Source: Alteromonas halophila (GTDB taxonomy: Bacteria > Pseudomonadota > Gammaproteobacteria > Enterobacterales > Alteromonadaceae). From it: a stretch of DNA of 64,000 nt. The stretch covers positions 62,001 to 126,000 of the forward strand of contig NZ_BMXP01000001.1 of NCBI RefSeq assembly GCF_014651815.1, given 5' to 3'. Below the pieces are notes generated by a model, which saw only the letters and a program-made list of their open reading frames with translations, was not told where the DNA came from and made no database searches. This document shows positions 56,801-64,000 of the stretch, in pieces; positions within the stretch are counted from its first letter, which is position 1; each line of letters opens with the position of its first letter. Made by a program: the position numbers and the translations under genes.

Positions 56801-57793
56801 GTTGAGCACGGCGGCCAGACACTTTACCAGGAAAGTCGCGTTAACCTTCGCCTGATGTGGGCGGAAACCACCCATCACATGCAGACATTGCGCGATAATC
56901 CAGACTGCGCACAGCAGGAACATGACGCGAAAAAAGATGTCAATGATCCGGGCCTGCATGCGGCTCTGTCTTATGACGTGAATGAGGATGTTGCCGCGCC
57001 GTATATTGCCACGGGCGTGCGCCCTTCAGTTGCAATTTTACGTGAGCAGGGTGTTAACTCGCATCTGGAGATGGCCGCGGCGTTTACACGTGCTGGCTTC
57101 AATGCGATTGACGTACATATGAGCGATATTCTGGCAGGTCGCGTCGCGCTGGATGGCTTCAAAGGGCTGGCGGCCTGCGGCGGATTTTCTTACGGTGACG
57201 TGTTAGGGGCCGGAGAAGGCTGGGCAAAATCTATCTTATTTAATGCGCAGGCACGGGATCAGTTTGAAGCCTTTTTTAACCGCAATGACACCTTCAGCTT
57301 TGGGGTGTGTAATGGCTGCCAGATGCTGTCGAATCTCAAGAGTCTGATCCCCGGAACGGCTCACTGGCCGCATTTCGTTGCCAACCAGTCTGCACGTTTT
57401 GAAGCGCGGGTCGCGATGGTCGAGGTACAGCAGTCTGCTTCCGTGATGTTTGAGGGCATGGCGGGATCACGTATGCCGATTGCCGTCTCGCACGGCGAGG
57501 GGCAGGCGGAGTTTGCAAAGGCGGATTCATTCGCGACCCTCAAGCAGGGGCGTCAGGTTGCGCTGCGCTATATCGACAACTATGGAAACGTAGCCTCACG
57601 GTACCCCGCAAACCCAAATGGTTCACCTGAAGGGATCACCGGTCTGACTTCTGAAGATGGCCGCAGTACCATTATGATGCCGCACCCGGAAAGGGTATTC
57701 CGGGCGGTAGCCAATTCATGGTATCCACAGGAGTGGCAGGAAGACGGGGCCTGGATGCGCTTGTTCCGTAATGCGCGCGTATTTGTCGACTAA
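53900..57793 (+). CDS. purL: Phosphoribosylformylglycinamidine synthase
   Basis: Fourth step of de novo purine synthesis, forming FGAM from FGAR and glutamine. The 1297-residue single chain, as in other gammaproteobacteria, has an N-terminal PurS-like part, two AIR-synthase-type halves ([40 protein letters not shown]) and a C-terminal glutaminase with Cys in [10 protein letters not shown] and the His-Glu pair in MMPHPERVF. Ended by a hairpin terminator. Confidence 0.98.
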   Translation: MLVLRGAPALSDFHQTKLINRLGQSGISVKRLYSEFVHLVDTDATLSDSQHQVLDQLLTYGPGRQSQAPDGKLFFVTPRPGTISPWSSKATDIAHNCGLTMIHRIERGTAFYIETDTSLNDEQARQVRDALHDKMTQTVFGTLEDAGVLFAQAEPQTYASVDILGSGKQALVEANQTLGLALADDEIDYLHENFTRLGRNPNDVELYMFAQANSEHCRHKIFNADWTIDGVKQPKSLFKMIKNTHETHPEHVFSAYKDNAAVMEGWPAGRFFPEPQSHRYDFHHEDIAILMKVETHNHPTAISPFPGAATGSGGEIRDEGATGRGSKPKAGLVGFSVSNLRIPGAQQPWETDYGKPQRIVSALDIMLEGPLGGAAFNNEFGRPNLLGYFRTYEQQVNSFNGEEVRGYHKPIMIAGGLGNIRQSHIEKGEITVGAKLIVLGGPAMNIGLGGGAASSMASGQSNEDLDFASVQRENPEMERRCQEVIDACWQLGDANPIQFIHDVGAGGLSNALPELVSDGGRGGNFDLRKVLSDEPGMTPLELWCNESQERYVLSVSDDNLAVFEAICQRERAPYAIVGDATEAPHLTLSDDKFNNTPIDMPLDVLLGKPPKMHRDVATAQCSSEAFDHMGIALEDAVSRVLRLPTVAEKTFLITIGDRSVTGLVSRDQMVGPWQVPVADVAVTASAFDTYHGEAMAMGERTPVALLSYAASARMAVGEALTNIAAAHIGDRKRIKLSANWMAAAGHPGEDAGLYEAVKAVGEELCPALGLTIPVGKDSMSMKTAWQDGDEKKAVTAPLSLVISAFGAVTDIRKTVTPQLNTEEDATRLLLIDLGAGQNRLGGSCLAQVFSQLGDSPADVDNADTLAAYFDTMQTLIADKKVLAYHDRSDGGLFTTVTEMAFAGKTGVSLNLDDLTGDSLSVLFNEELGGVIQVRDADLSAVRAVFNEAGLGELVHDIGTLNNSDTLCVEHGGQTLYQESRVNLRLMWAETTHHMQTLRDNPDCAQQEHDAKKDVNDPGLHAALSYDVNEDVAAPYIATGVRPSVAILREQGVNSHLEMAAAFTRAGFNAIDVHMSDILAGRVALDGFKGLAACGGFSYGDVLGAGEGWAKSILFNAQARDQFEAFFNRNDTFSFGVCNGCQMLSNLKSLIPGTAHWPHFVANQSARFEARVAMVEVQQSASVMFEGMAGSRMPIAVSHGEGQAEFAKADSFATLKQGRQVALRYIDNYGNVASRYPANPNGSPEGITGLTSEDGRSTIMMPHPERVFRAVANSWYPQEWQEDGAWMRLFRNARVFVD

Positions 57794-57810
57794 TAGGTAT
57801 GTCAAAAACG

Positions 57811-57852
57811 TGACAGGGTGTCAAAAACATAACCAGACACCTTGTCATCTTT
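57811..57852 (+). terminator. Terminator after purL
   Basis: A 12-bp stem with one G-U pair (57811-57822 with 57836-57847) and a 13-base loop, followed by a T-rich stretch. Confidence 0.65.
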
Positions 57853-57870
57853 CTGTAACTGACTTACATT
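57842..57870 (+). promoter_or_regulatory. Promoter-like pair upstream of the 47-residue exported peptide
   Basis: TTGTCA and TACATT are 17 bases apart; the -35 lies inside the purL terminator stem. Expected start near 57877, about 90 bases before the ATG at 57970. Confidence 0.4.
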
Positions 57871-57969
57871 AGTGAGTGCAATGGAATGTTTTGAGTTTAC
57901 AGGATGTTAGATTCACCATTCTAACAGTCGGTCATTGTGGTGCGGCTGTGAAGATAACAAGAGACGACG

Positions 57970-58113
57970 ATGAATCGTTCCAGTAAAGGGTTTGGCCTCG
58001 CAGGTGTAGCGGTAGCCGTTGCACTGATGTTCGTCACAGCTGTGTTCAGTTCTTCTGCAAAGTCAGCAGAAAATGAAACGCAGTCTTATTACAATATAGT
58101 CAACTCGCGCTAA
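57970..58113 (+). CDS. Small exported peptide precursor, 47 residues
   Basis: An ATG at 57970 (AGAG six bases upstream) opens a 47-codon frame beginning MNRSSKGFGLAGVAVAVALM, i.e. a basic N-terminus, a hydrophobic core and a signal-peptidase-like SAKSA site, then ENETQSYYNIVNSR. If cleaved it would release only about 14 residues; otherwise it is a small membrane protein. Alone between purL and smrA on opposite strands. No family recognised. Confidence 0.55.
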   Translation: MNRSSKGFGLAGVAVAVALMFVTAVFSSSAKSAENETQSYYNIVNSR

Positions 58114-58130
58114 CCTGGATCAGATAGGCG

Positions 58131-58721
58131 TTAGCCGCGACGGTTTTTTTCGCGGTTGATTAACTTCTGCTCCGGATGTTTTTTCAAAAGTACGTAGGTG
58201 GCACCCAGGCCGCCATGGTGTGGCTGTGCCGAATGAAAGGCAATGACTTCATGAAGCTGTAACAGCCAGTGTTTCACGTAGCTTTTCTTCAGACCTGGAT
58301 ACGGCTTACTGTCATAGCCACGGCCATGCTGCACCAATAGCATTCTGACACCCCGCGCATGGCATTTTGCGATGCTGTCATAAAACGCGTCACGGCTCTG
58401 TTCTACCGTCAGCCCTTTTAACGACAGACGAAACTCAATGTCATACTTGCCCTGGCGAAGGTTTTTGTAAACCCCGTCCTGAATGCCAGGCTTTTGATAA
58501 GTCATGAAGTCATCCGGCTGTACAGGCACAACGCCTTCCATACTCAACGGGTTGTATTTCTTTTTACTGATTGAGGCCATCAGCGCTGCGCGCTTACTTT
58601 TTTCAGCCAGTTTTGCCGTCGGATTGTGAAGACTCACCTTATCGTCACCGCCGATCGGCTTCACATCCCCCATTTCTGCGTAAAACGAGTCCAAATCAGA
58701 GTTTCTGTCGGCATTATTCAT
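58131..58721 (-). CDS. smrA: Smr-domain protein SmrA (YdaL-like)
   Basis: A 196-residue protein of the SmrA/YdaL type. The Smr domain (about 90-180) has VQHGRGYDSKPYPGLKK and the C-terminal QPHHGGLGATYVLLKK motif. The usual LDLHG start of Smr domains reads LSLKG here, so one conserved His is absent. Members act as nicking endonucleases on nucleic acids; activity here is inference. It faces the peptide gene tail-to-tail, 17 bases away. Confidence 0.85.
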   Translation of the reverse strand: MNNADRNSDLDSFYAEMGDVKPIGGDDKVSLHNPTAKLAEKSKRAALMASISKKKYNPLSMEGVVPVQPDDFMTYQKPGIQDGVYKNLRQGKYDIEFRLSLKGLTVEQSRDAFYDSIAKCHARGVRMLLVQHGRGYDSKPYPGLKKSYVKHWLLQLHEVIAFHSAQPHHGGLGATYVLLKKHPEQKLINREKNRRG

Positions 58722-58871
58722 ACATCACCTCATCAAGCGCAGTGTAAATTGTCATTTATTGCAGTATATCAAGCGTAGAGCGTGTCTCTGAAGTACAAGC
58801 TAATTAACGTCTTTTCATTCCGTCTGTCGAAAAGTTTGTTAGAGTTAAAAAAATGCTCAAGGGAAAGCTTT

Positions 58872-59984
58872 ATGTATTTTATTAATTCCATCGTTCGAAA
58901 CCGCGTCCATTCGCGCGCAGTGCGGGTACCATTATTTATAGCGGCATTATTCTGTTTTGGTTTGGTATCGCAACAGGTTTCTGCACAACAGCAACAATCT
59001 CTGCAGGTTGGTACAAAGGTTGCGCCACCGTTTGTGCTTAAAAGTGACAGCGGTGAGCTGGAGGGGATAAGCATTGAGTTGTGGCGGCGAATTGCAGACG
59101 ATGCGGGTCTTGAATATCAGTTCACTGAGAGTGAGCTGGACAGCCTGATAGCAGACACCGAAGGGGGGCAACTGGATGCCTCGGTGGCGGCGTTGACCGT
59201 TAACGCCGAACGTGAGGCGCGCATCGACTTTTCCCACCCGTTTTATACGACCGGACTGGCGATTGCCGTACCCAGCCGACAGGATAAGCTGACGGCCGCC
59301 ATATCCGGGTTCTTTTCATGGGAATTTTTCGTAGCCCTGTCTGGCCTCTGTCTGCTGTTGTTTGCCGTTGGCGCGCTGCTGTGGGTCTTTGAACGTAAAC
59401 GCAACGCGGAGATGTTTGGCGGTACGCCAGCGAAAGGTCTTGGTTCAAGCTTCTGGTGGGCTGCCGTTACTATGACGACCGTTGGTTATGGCGATAAGGC
59501 CCCGGTCACGCTGGGCGGGCGTATTATCGGGTTTATCTGGATGTTCGCGGCGATTATTATCATCAGTAGTTTTACCGCTGCCATTGCGACCAGCCTGACG
59601 GTGAGCCAGCTTGAGACCGACGTGCAGGGCGTCGATGATCTGCCCGACGTGCGGGTAGCAACGCTGGCCAATTCAGCCAGTGCTATTTTCCTGGACAAAG
59701 AAGACATTAGCTACAATAAGGTAAGTTCGGTCAGTGAAGGCTTGAAGCAACTTAAAAAAGGCAAACTTGACGCCTTCGTTTATGACAAGCCCATTATGCA
59801 GTTCTACATCAAGCGCGACTTTGACGACGATGTGGAAGTATTGCCAGAAATTATTGAACGTCAGGACTATGCCATCGCATTGCCCGAAAACAGCCCGTTG
59901 CGTGAACGTATAAATACCTCGTTATTACGGGTTATTGAACGTGATGACTGGGAAGAGGTGCTTAACGAGTATTTAGGGAAGTAA
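58872..59984 (+). CDS. Ligand-gated potassium channel of the GluR0 type
   Basis: A 370-residue protein with a signal peptide (residues 18-38), a first half of an SBP_bac_3 ligand domain (LQVGTKVAPPFVLKSDSGEL to PFYTTGLAIAVP), a helix (152-173), a potassium selectivity filter TVGYGD (203-208), a second helix ending SFTAAIATSLTV, and the second half of the ligand domain. This split order is that of prokaryotic ionotropic glutamate receptors. SFTAAIATSLTV recalls the SYTANLAAF gate of eukaryotic receptors. An in-frame start 90 bases upstream has no ribosome site; AGGG precedes 58872. Confidence 0.87.
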   Translation: MYFINSIVRNRVHSRAVRVPLFIAALFCFGLVSQQVSAQQQQSLQVGTKVAPPFVLKSDSGELEGISIELWRRIADDAGLEYQFTESELDSLIADTEGGQLDASVAALTVNAEREARIDFSHPFYTTGLAIAVPSRQDKLTAAISGFFSWEFFVALSGLCLLLFAVGALLWVFERKRNAEMFGGTPAKGLGSSFWWAAVTMTTVGYGDKAPVTLGGRIIGFIWMFAAIIIISSFTAAIATSLTVSQLETDVQGVDDLPDVRVATLANSASAIFLDKEDISYNKVSSVSEGLKQLKKGKLDAFVYDKPIMQFYIKRDFDDDVEVLPEIIERQDYAIALPENSPLRERINTSLLRVIERDDWEEVLNEYLGK

Positions 59985-60055
59985 ACAGCTGATCTTGCTG
60001 GTGACTTTACCCTACGCGAGGTAGTTATTCATTCATAGTAGGGTGTTGAGTGTGC

Positions 60056-60080
60056 CGCGCCCGGCTTCGGGCGCGTTACT
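60056..60080. terminator. GC-rich hairpin between convergent genes
   Basis: An 8-bp perfect stem CGCGCCCG (60056-60063) with CGGGCGCG (60068-60075) and a GCTT loop lies between the channel gene and the lipoprotein gene on the other strand. T-runs on either side are weak. Confidence 0.5.
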
Positions 60081-60097
60081 TTATTGACCTGCTCTGG

Positions 60098-61342
60098 TTA
60101 CGAGCCCAGAGTCTGGATAGGCTCGATATCGGTGGTGTTATTTTGAATGAAGCTGGCAACATCGTCGATGTTTTCATCACTGAAGCCTAACTTTGCTTTA
60201 ATGGATATTTTACCATCGCGGTGTTCAGTCAACTCAAAGTGGTTCACTCCAAGGGTACGCGAAAAGAGTGTGTGCACTTGTTCGTTTGCGATATCTACCA
60301 CTTTGACTTTGGTAGAAGTCCGGTAAAATGCAAGCGGCCCCTGAGGTGTATTTACCCAGCTAATCGACCAGTAATAGTGACTATTGTTGCGTAACCCCAG
60401 TTTGGTATAAAGCGACTCTTTAAAGTCGACGTCGTCGCATTTATTGATAAAGTCGTTCTGGCGCTTACAGTTTGAATGTTCGGCGATTGTTTTGCCCTGA
60501 ATATTGACATCAAGTGGCACCGGCTTTGCCTTGTCCAGATTAACCAGCACGTAATGGTCTACTTTGTTAAGGCCCAGCGTGTTTCCAAGATTGGTAAATG
60601 AGGCCATAAGCCCACCGACCTGGTCGCCTTCAGCCCGGGCGTCTTTTTCGAGCAGTATGTAACCAGTCGACGCTGCGTCGCCATTCTGATATTTGGCAAT
60701 ATGATAGCCATCCAGCAGGGTGATAGATTTTACGCTGTTGTCTCCAATGACATAGCGAAAGGCTGAACCTTTGCGTCCGGCGATAAATCCATCTGATGTA
60801 GGGATTACCGCGTTGGCGGTGAACGTTTTGCCGGTTACAGTGCGGACCTCAAATTGCTCCCCCCGTTTTTTTACGGTGGCAATCTTTATCGGCGCCTCAG
60901 CCGAATTTGCCATATGGTATTTGAGGTTAAAAGAGCCGTCGAAGTTTTTTATTGCATAGGTGAATTCGCCGGTCAGTTTGTTGCCGCCGAAGTTCGCTAC
61001 ACTGCCTTCAAAGTCGTTAAAAATTTCACCGTTGATTGAGATCCCGTCTTTCTTTCTAAAGAAAATGGCGGGGCCGCCGGTGGCATCAATGGTGTTTTTT
61101 TTAGCGAGCAAATCTGCTTCGGAAAGTGTAGGTTCTGGCGCACGCTGCGGAGCTGGAGCCTGTTGCTGCGTTACCTGGCGACCAAGCAGTGCTTGTGCGC
61201 CACCCATTTCCTGGACTTTCCCCAACAGCGCCTGCTGCATCTTGTTCATCATGGCCTGCTCTTCAGGCGTAGGAGGTGTTGAGCCGCAACCACCAAGTAG
61301 GGCAGCGGCTATACTCATAGAAAGGATTACTTTTTTCTTCAT
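60098..61342 (-). CDS. Predicted lipoprotein of unknown function
   Basis: A 414-residue protein with a lipobox (LLGGC, Cys19). A Gln/Ala/Pro-rich linker (about 45-75) joins to a mostly beta-strand domain, including ISINGEIFNDFEGSVANFGG and AFRYVIGDNSVKSITLLDGY. I recognise no family. It is not near any gene that hints at a role; the following 268 bases towards the tRNA gene contain nothing I can name. Confidence 0.6.
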   Translation of the reverse strand: MKKKVILSMSIAAALLGGCGSTPPTPEEQAMMNKMQQALLGKVQEMGGAQALLGRQVTQQQAPAPQRAPEPTLSEADLLAKKNTIDATGGPAIFFRKKDGISINGEIFNDFEGSVANFGGNKLTGEFTYAIKNFDGSFNLKYHMANSAEAPIKIATVKKRGEQFEVRTVTGKTFTANAVIPTSDGFIAGRKGSAFRYVIGDNSVKSITLLDGYHIAKYQNGDAASTGYILLEKDARAEGDQVGGLMASFTNLGNTLGLNKVDHYVLVNLDKAKPVPLDVNIQGKTIAEHSNCKRQNDFINKCDDVDFKESLYTKLGLRNNSHYYWSISWVNTPQGPLAFYRTSTKVKVVDIANEQVHTLFSRTLGVNHFELTEHRDGKISIKAKLGFSDENIDDVASFIQNNTTDIEPIQTLGS

Positions 61343-61610
61343 TATGTTCTCTTGCTACAGTTGGTTAATACTGAAAGGAATCAGTAGAGTGCACGTATGC
61401 CATGCAATAGCAGAAAACGGGAGAGCAAGGTATACGCAAACCAACACTGCGCAAGTGCAGATTGTACACATCCTGTGTAGAAGCCATCCTTTTAGTTATT
61501 GTTATCGCTGGCTAACGACGCGATTGTAATATAGAGGAAAATAAAACGAATAACAATGAGCGACACCGCTGCCGCGAAAGACCTGGTACTTACTCGCAAA
61601 ATAGTAACAC

Positions 61611-61686
61611 TGGCATCCCCACCGCGACTCGAACGCAGATCTAAAGCTTAGGAGGCTCTTGTTTTATCCGGTTAAACTATGGGGAC
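61611..61686 (-). tRNA. tRNA-Arg (anticodon CCT)
   Basis: A 76-base cloverleaf on the minus strand: acceptor GTCCCCA with TGGGGAT, a D arm of GTTT/AAAC, an anticodon stem AGAGC/GCTTT with loop CTCCTAA (anticodon CCT), a T arm with loop TTCGAGT, and an encoded CCA end. Base 1 pairs with base 72 as G-T rather than Watson-Crick, and the discriminator is G. An inverted repeat stands just upstream. It reads AGG codons. Confidence 0.9.
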
Positions 61687-61691
61687 GTGTT

Positions 61692-61722
61692 AGCGCCTGA
61701 ATAATATAGCATTTCAGGCGCT
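61692..61722. repeat. 10-bp palindrome just upstream of tRNA-Arg
   Basis: AGCGCCTGAA (61692-61701) and its exact complement (61713-61722) enclose an 11-base A/T-rich loop. It starts 6 bases upstream of the tRNA 5' end and covers the spot where its -10 element (TATATT on the minus strand) would be; it also lies 26 bases after the flgT stop. Confidence 0.7.
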
Positions 61723-61747
61723 GATGAAACCGTAGGAACTGGGATTG

Positions 61748-62956
61748 TCAGCGCCGGGCAACAAAGTCATTAGGCTGAATATTGCCGAGCATGGTGCCTT
61801 CGACGGCCTCTACCGTCGCGTTATCCGCGTAGGCGGCAACGACCTGCACCTTGCCAGGGTAAACATTGTACTGCAGGAAGGTTTGTCCGAATGCATCAAT
61901 TACCTGCCGCGACTTATAAACGTAAAGCTCATCGCCTTTTTGTAAGCCATGATCGCGACCAATGGATACCTGAAGCTGTTCACCCTGCGCCTCGATAACC
62001 CGCCCGGTCAGCGGTTGACAGGCCAGAGCGTCAGTCACATCGGTTACCACATTGCTGATGAGTGAATCCACGGCATCGCCATACGGAGAATGCCAGAATG
62101 CGCTAGATGTCACATCTACATTGGTAAAGCGATCAGCTTTCCAGGGCGCCTGCGTCTGATATTGCTTATTCAACAGGGTGCCGCCATTCATACCATCGAT
62201 CACTTTAAGCGATAACCTGAAGTAGCGGGTAGCACGCTCCCCTTCCCAGAAACGCAGCGCTGAGCCTGCGTGACGCTCCACGCTTACATCGTCAATTTCT
62301 GCCGCAATAACATACTGGGTCTTGGTTTGCCGGGCCAGGGCTGGCGCCTGTCCTGCCACGCGCGGACTACTCCATTGCGCCGTGTAGGGGGCAATATAGC
62401 TGATACCAATACTTTCACTTTGCTCCTGAAAGCGCCGCTGCAGTCGGCTGACCAGCACATCCGGGAGTTGTTTAATCTGACCTTCAAGCAGATGCTGGGC
62501 ATTTCGAACCGGAAAGACGGTAGTGGACAGGTTCTTTGGGTAGGCGGCGACACTGCAATGACTGGTTTTCGGGAAGATATCGGCGCGAATCGTCACCGAA
62601 ACATAATCGTTATGCCAGACTTCATTCACCAGCTCCAGCTGTTCAACCTCGCCACTGCTGCTGATTTGCAGGCGATCATCGCCAAGCAGGCCGTTAGTTA
62701 GTGTCTGAACACTGCGCACAGATGCACCGGCGAACAACATAGCCTGTTTGATGGCCTCCTGAGTGGCAGCCTCACGGGCTGCAGGCTTATCTCCATCAAT
62801 GATCAGGGCCTGACCTTTTGCTTCGTACCAGGCGGCAGATACTTGCCCTACCGGCAACAGAAATAGCCATAAAATGGCAATACTAAGGCGGTAGCGCAGG
62901 GAGCCTAGGCGTGCGACTTCGCGCAGAGTTGGTTGCAATTGTACTAACAATGACAT
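61748..62956 (-). CDS. flgT: Flagellar H-ring protein FlgT
   Basis: A 402-residue exported protein of the FlgT family, which in Vibrio forms the H ring around the basal body needed for sodium-driven motors. A signal region of about 40 residues ends QVSAAWYEAKGQALI; then come the N-domain (AREAATQEAIKQAMLFAGAS), a middle domain (about 150-290) and a C-terminal SH3-like domain (ISIGRDHGLQKGDELYVYKS type). Divergent from flgP. The flgO gene usually lying between flgT and flgP is not here. Confidence 0.9.
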   Translation of the reverse strand: MSLLVQLQPTLREVARLGSLRYRLSIAILWLFLLPVGQVSAAWYEAKGQALIIDGDKPAAREAATQEAIKQAMLFAGASVRSVQTLTNGLLGDDRLQISSSGEVEQLELVNEVWHNDYVSVTIRADIFPKTSHCSVAAYPKNLSTTVFPVRNAQHLLEGQIKQLPDVLVSRLQRRFQEQSESIGISYIAPYTAQWSSPRVAGQAPALARQTKTQYVIAAEIDDVSVERHAGSALRFWEGERATRYFRLSLKVIDGMNGGTLLNKQYQTQAPWKADRFTNVDVTSSAFWHSPYGDAVDSLISNVVTDVTDALACQPLTGRVIEAQGEQLQVSIGRDHGLQKGDELYVYKSRQVIDAFGQTFLQYNVYPGKVQVVAAYADNATVEAVEGTMLGNIQPNDFVARR

Positions 62957-63117
62957 GTCTTACTCACGATCCCGATGGTTTGGCTAACTATGCGCAGCAC
63001 AGTGACAAGCAACGGCGTCATTCAGTTGACGATTTTGGCACTATTGCTGTCAGGCATACGCTTTTAACAGGGCCTTTGCATTTTTCGTTCCTGATTGTAC
63101 AAGCCGGTGATGAAGTC

Positions 63118-63132
63118 GGCACATTGCTTGCA
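63118..63132 (+). promoter_or_regulatory. Sigma-54 promoter of flgP
   Basis: GGCACATTGCTTGCA keeps GG at -24 and GC at -12 with ten bases between, and matches the consensus TGGCAC-N5-TTGC. It lies about 75 bases before flgP, in line with sigma-54 control of middle flagellar genes. Confidence 0.78.
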
Positions 63133-63206
63133 GCAGGTTTCGGGTAAAAAGTGACAGAGTTGAACCGCGCACAGTGCTGCGCCGGTTTTGAAAAAGGTAA
63201 ATTCAG

Positions 63207-63698
63207 ATGAAGACGTTAATACTATCAAATTACCGACGCGCAGCCTCTTTATGCTGTTTACTCATAGGTGCGTTCGTCCTGTCCGGGTGCAGCCAGTTTT
63301 TATCACGGCACGTTGAGTGGCAGACAGTGGAGCCAGAATCATATCCGGTGCTTAACGCTGTAGGCTACGCGCCCATCGCTTCACAACAGGGAAGCTCAGA
63401 TTCGGTTAAAACCATCATGGCCATGAAGGCATCAAAGCTGGATGCTTACCGAGAGCTTGCTGAACAGGTTTATGGTCAGCGCATTGAGGGGCAGCAGTCA
63501 CTGTCTGCAATGGTTGTGAAGGATGAGAGCCTCAAAGCGTCGGTAGAGGGCGTGATCCGCGGAGCACGAGTGATTAAAACCTATCCTGTGGGTGAGGATA
63601 CATACGCGACAGAGCTGGAGCTGGACATGCAGCGGGTTTACGATTTGTATCTGACGACCGCAAAGCCACGTCGGGTTAAAGATGTTAAATACTACTGA
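63207..63698 (+). CDS. flgP: Flagellar LPP20-type lipoprotein FlgP
   Basis: A 163-residue outer-membrane lipoprotein (lipobox LSGC, Cys28) of the LPP20/FlgP family, a component of the outer-membrane disk of sheathed or sodium-driven flagella. The conserved segment MKASKLDAYRELAEQVYGQR followed by VIRGARVIKTYPVGEDTYAT supports the call. AAGGT precedes the ATG, and a sigma-54 promoter lies upstream. Converges with flgN. Confidence 0.9.
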   Translation: MKTLILSNYRRAASLCCLLIGAFVLSGCSQFLSRHVEWQTVEPESYPVLNAVGYAPIASQQGSSDSVKTIMAMKASKLDAYRELAEQVYGQRIEGQQSLSAMVVKDESLKASVEGVIRGARVIKTYPVGEDTYATELELDMQRVYDLYLTTAKPRRVKDVKYY

Positions 63699-63721
63699 GG
63701 CGAATGATTTGAGAAGGTGCG

Positions 63722-64000
63722 TTAAGCGCTGACACCCGGGCCAAGGTTAGAGCCTTTGGGTTTGCCGCTTTTATCGTAGGTTAATGATTCTTTAGCGCGA
63801 ACTTCAAGCATCAGGTTACGTAAGTGGGACAGGCGTAACTGCCCTTGTTCAACGGCCTTTTGATTGATTTCAGTACGGTATTTACAATCCTCAAGGAGGC
63901 TTTGTGCCTGGTCAAGCAACGCCTGGGTGTCTTCGTCAATGGCGTTATTTTCCGACGCGTCAGTATAGGCTTTCTGTATCGAAACATCGAGGCTCTGAAT
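63722..64000 (-). CDS. flgN: Flagellar export chaperone FlgN (cut by right edge)
   Basis: The last 92 residues of a minus-strand gene that continues beyond base 64000. The visible helix-rich part (LLDQAQSLLEDCKYRTEINQ, then LRLSHLRNLMLEV and LTYDKSGKPKGS) fits FlgN, the chaperone for the hook-filament junction proteins FlgK and FlgL. The neighbourhood flgT-flgP-flgN matches the Vibrio-type arrangement that continues into flgM and flgA. N-terminus not in the window. Confidence 0.8.
   Translation of the reverse strand: MQSLDVSIQKAYTDASENNAIDEDTQALLDQAQSLLEDCKYRTEINQKAVEQGQLRLSHLRNLMLEVRAKESLTYDKSGKPKGSNLGPGVSA

Noticed and set aside
63035..63050. TGGCAC...TTGCTG, a second sigma-54-like site upstream of flgP
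   Set aside because: The GG-to-GC spacing is wrong (8 instead of 10 bases), so it would not form a closed complex; the site at 63118-63132 fits exactly.

Overview
The window looks like a chromosomal segment of a marine gammaproteobacterium of the Alteromonadaceae (Alteromonas/Aestuariibacter-like). The reasons are the E. coli-like core gene order, gammaproteobacterial small families (Syd, YqcC, YbiI, DUF3192, DUF3301, DUF3549), a Vibrio-type flagellar H-ring block (flgT, flgP, flgN), and GGDEF and HDOD signalling proteins among housekeeping genes. I see no insertion sequence, phage, integron or CRISPR array. The assignment rests on family recognition, not on a database search.

Layout. 1-6.4 kb: a NatAB-type ABC exporter (natB cut by the left edge), a ComEA-like helix-hairpin-helix protein, an AtoE-type short-chain fatty acid transporter, a YdjM-like membrane hydrolase and an NAD-type isocitrate dehydrogenase. 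6.6-23.4 kb: an expanded version of the E. coli ppnN-queF-syd-csrB-yqcC-truC-yqcA neighbourhood. A diguanylate cyclase sits between queF and ppnN. A set of small accessory genes (two DUF3192 paralogues in the region, GNAT, a glycoside hydrolase lipoprotein, YbiI, lipoproteins) separates syd from the rest. Between 19.56 and 19.95 kb lies a CsrB-type regulatory RNA with about 28 GGA motifs and a GacA/UvrY-type box upstream.

23.5-28.1 kb: dapD, glnD and map on the minus strand, divergent from the long plus-strand cluster rpsB-tsf-pyrH-frr-uppS-cdsA-dxr-rseP-bamA-skp, then a terminator, then fabZ-lpxA-lpxB-rnhB-dnaE-accA-tilS (28.4-48.0 kb). This block couples translation, isoprenoid and undecaprenyl carrier synthesis, phospholipid and lipid A synthesis and outer-membrane assembly. 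lpxD, usually found between skp and fabZ, is absent and a terminator occupies its place.

48-64 kb: a second diguanylate cyclase, a CPA2 antiporter, tadA, an unlisted 50-residue basic protein, mltF, purL, a 47-residue exported peptide, an Smr-domain protein, a GluR0-like ligand-gated potassium channel, an unknown lipoprotein, tRNA-Arg(CCU), then flgT, flgP (with a textbook sigma-54 promoter) and the 3' part of flgN, cut by the right edge.

I found no clearly new multi-gene system. The most interesting items are the csrB locus, the missing lpxD, two very small genes, the GluR0-type channel and a LacI/cre-like operator at the glycosidase gene.
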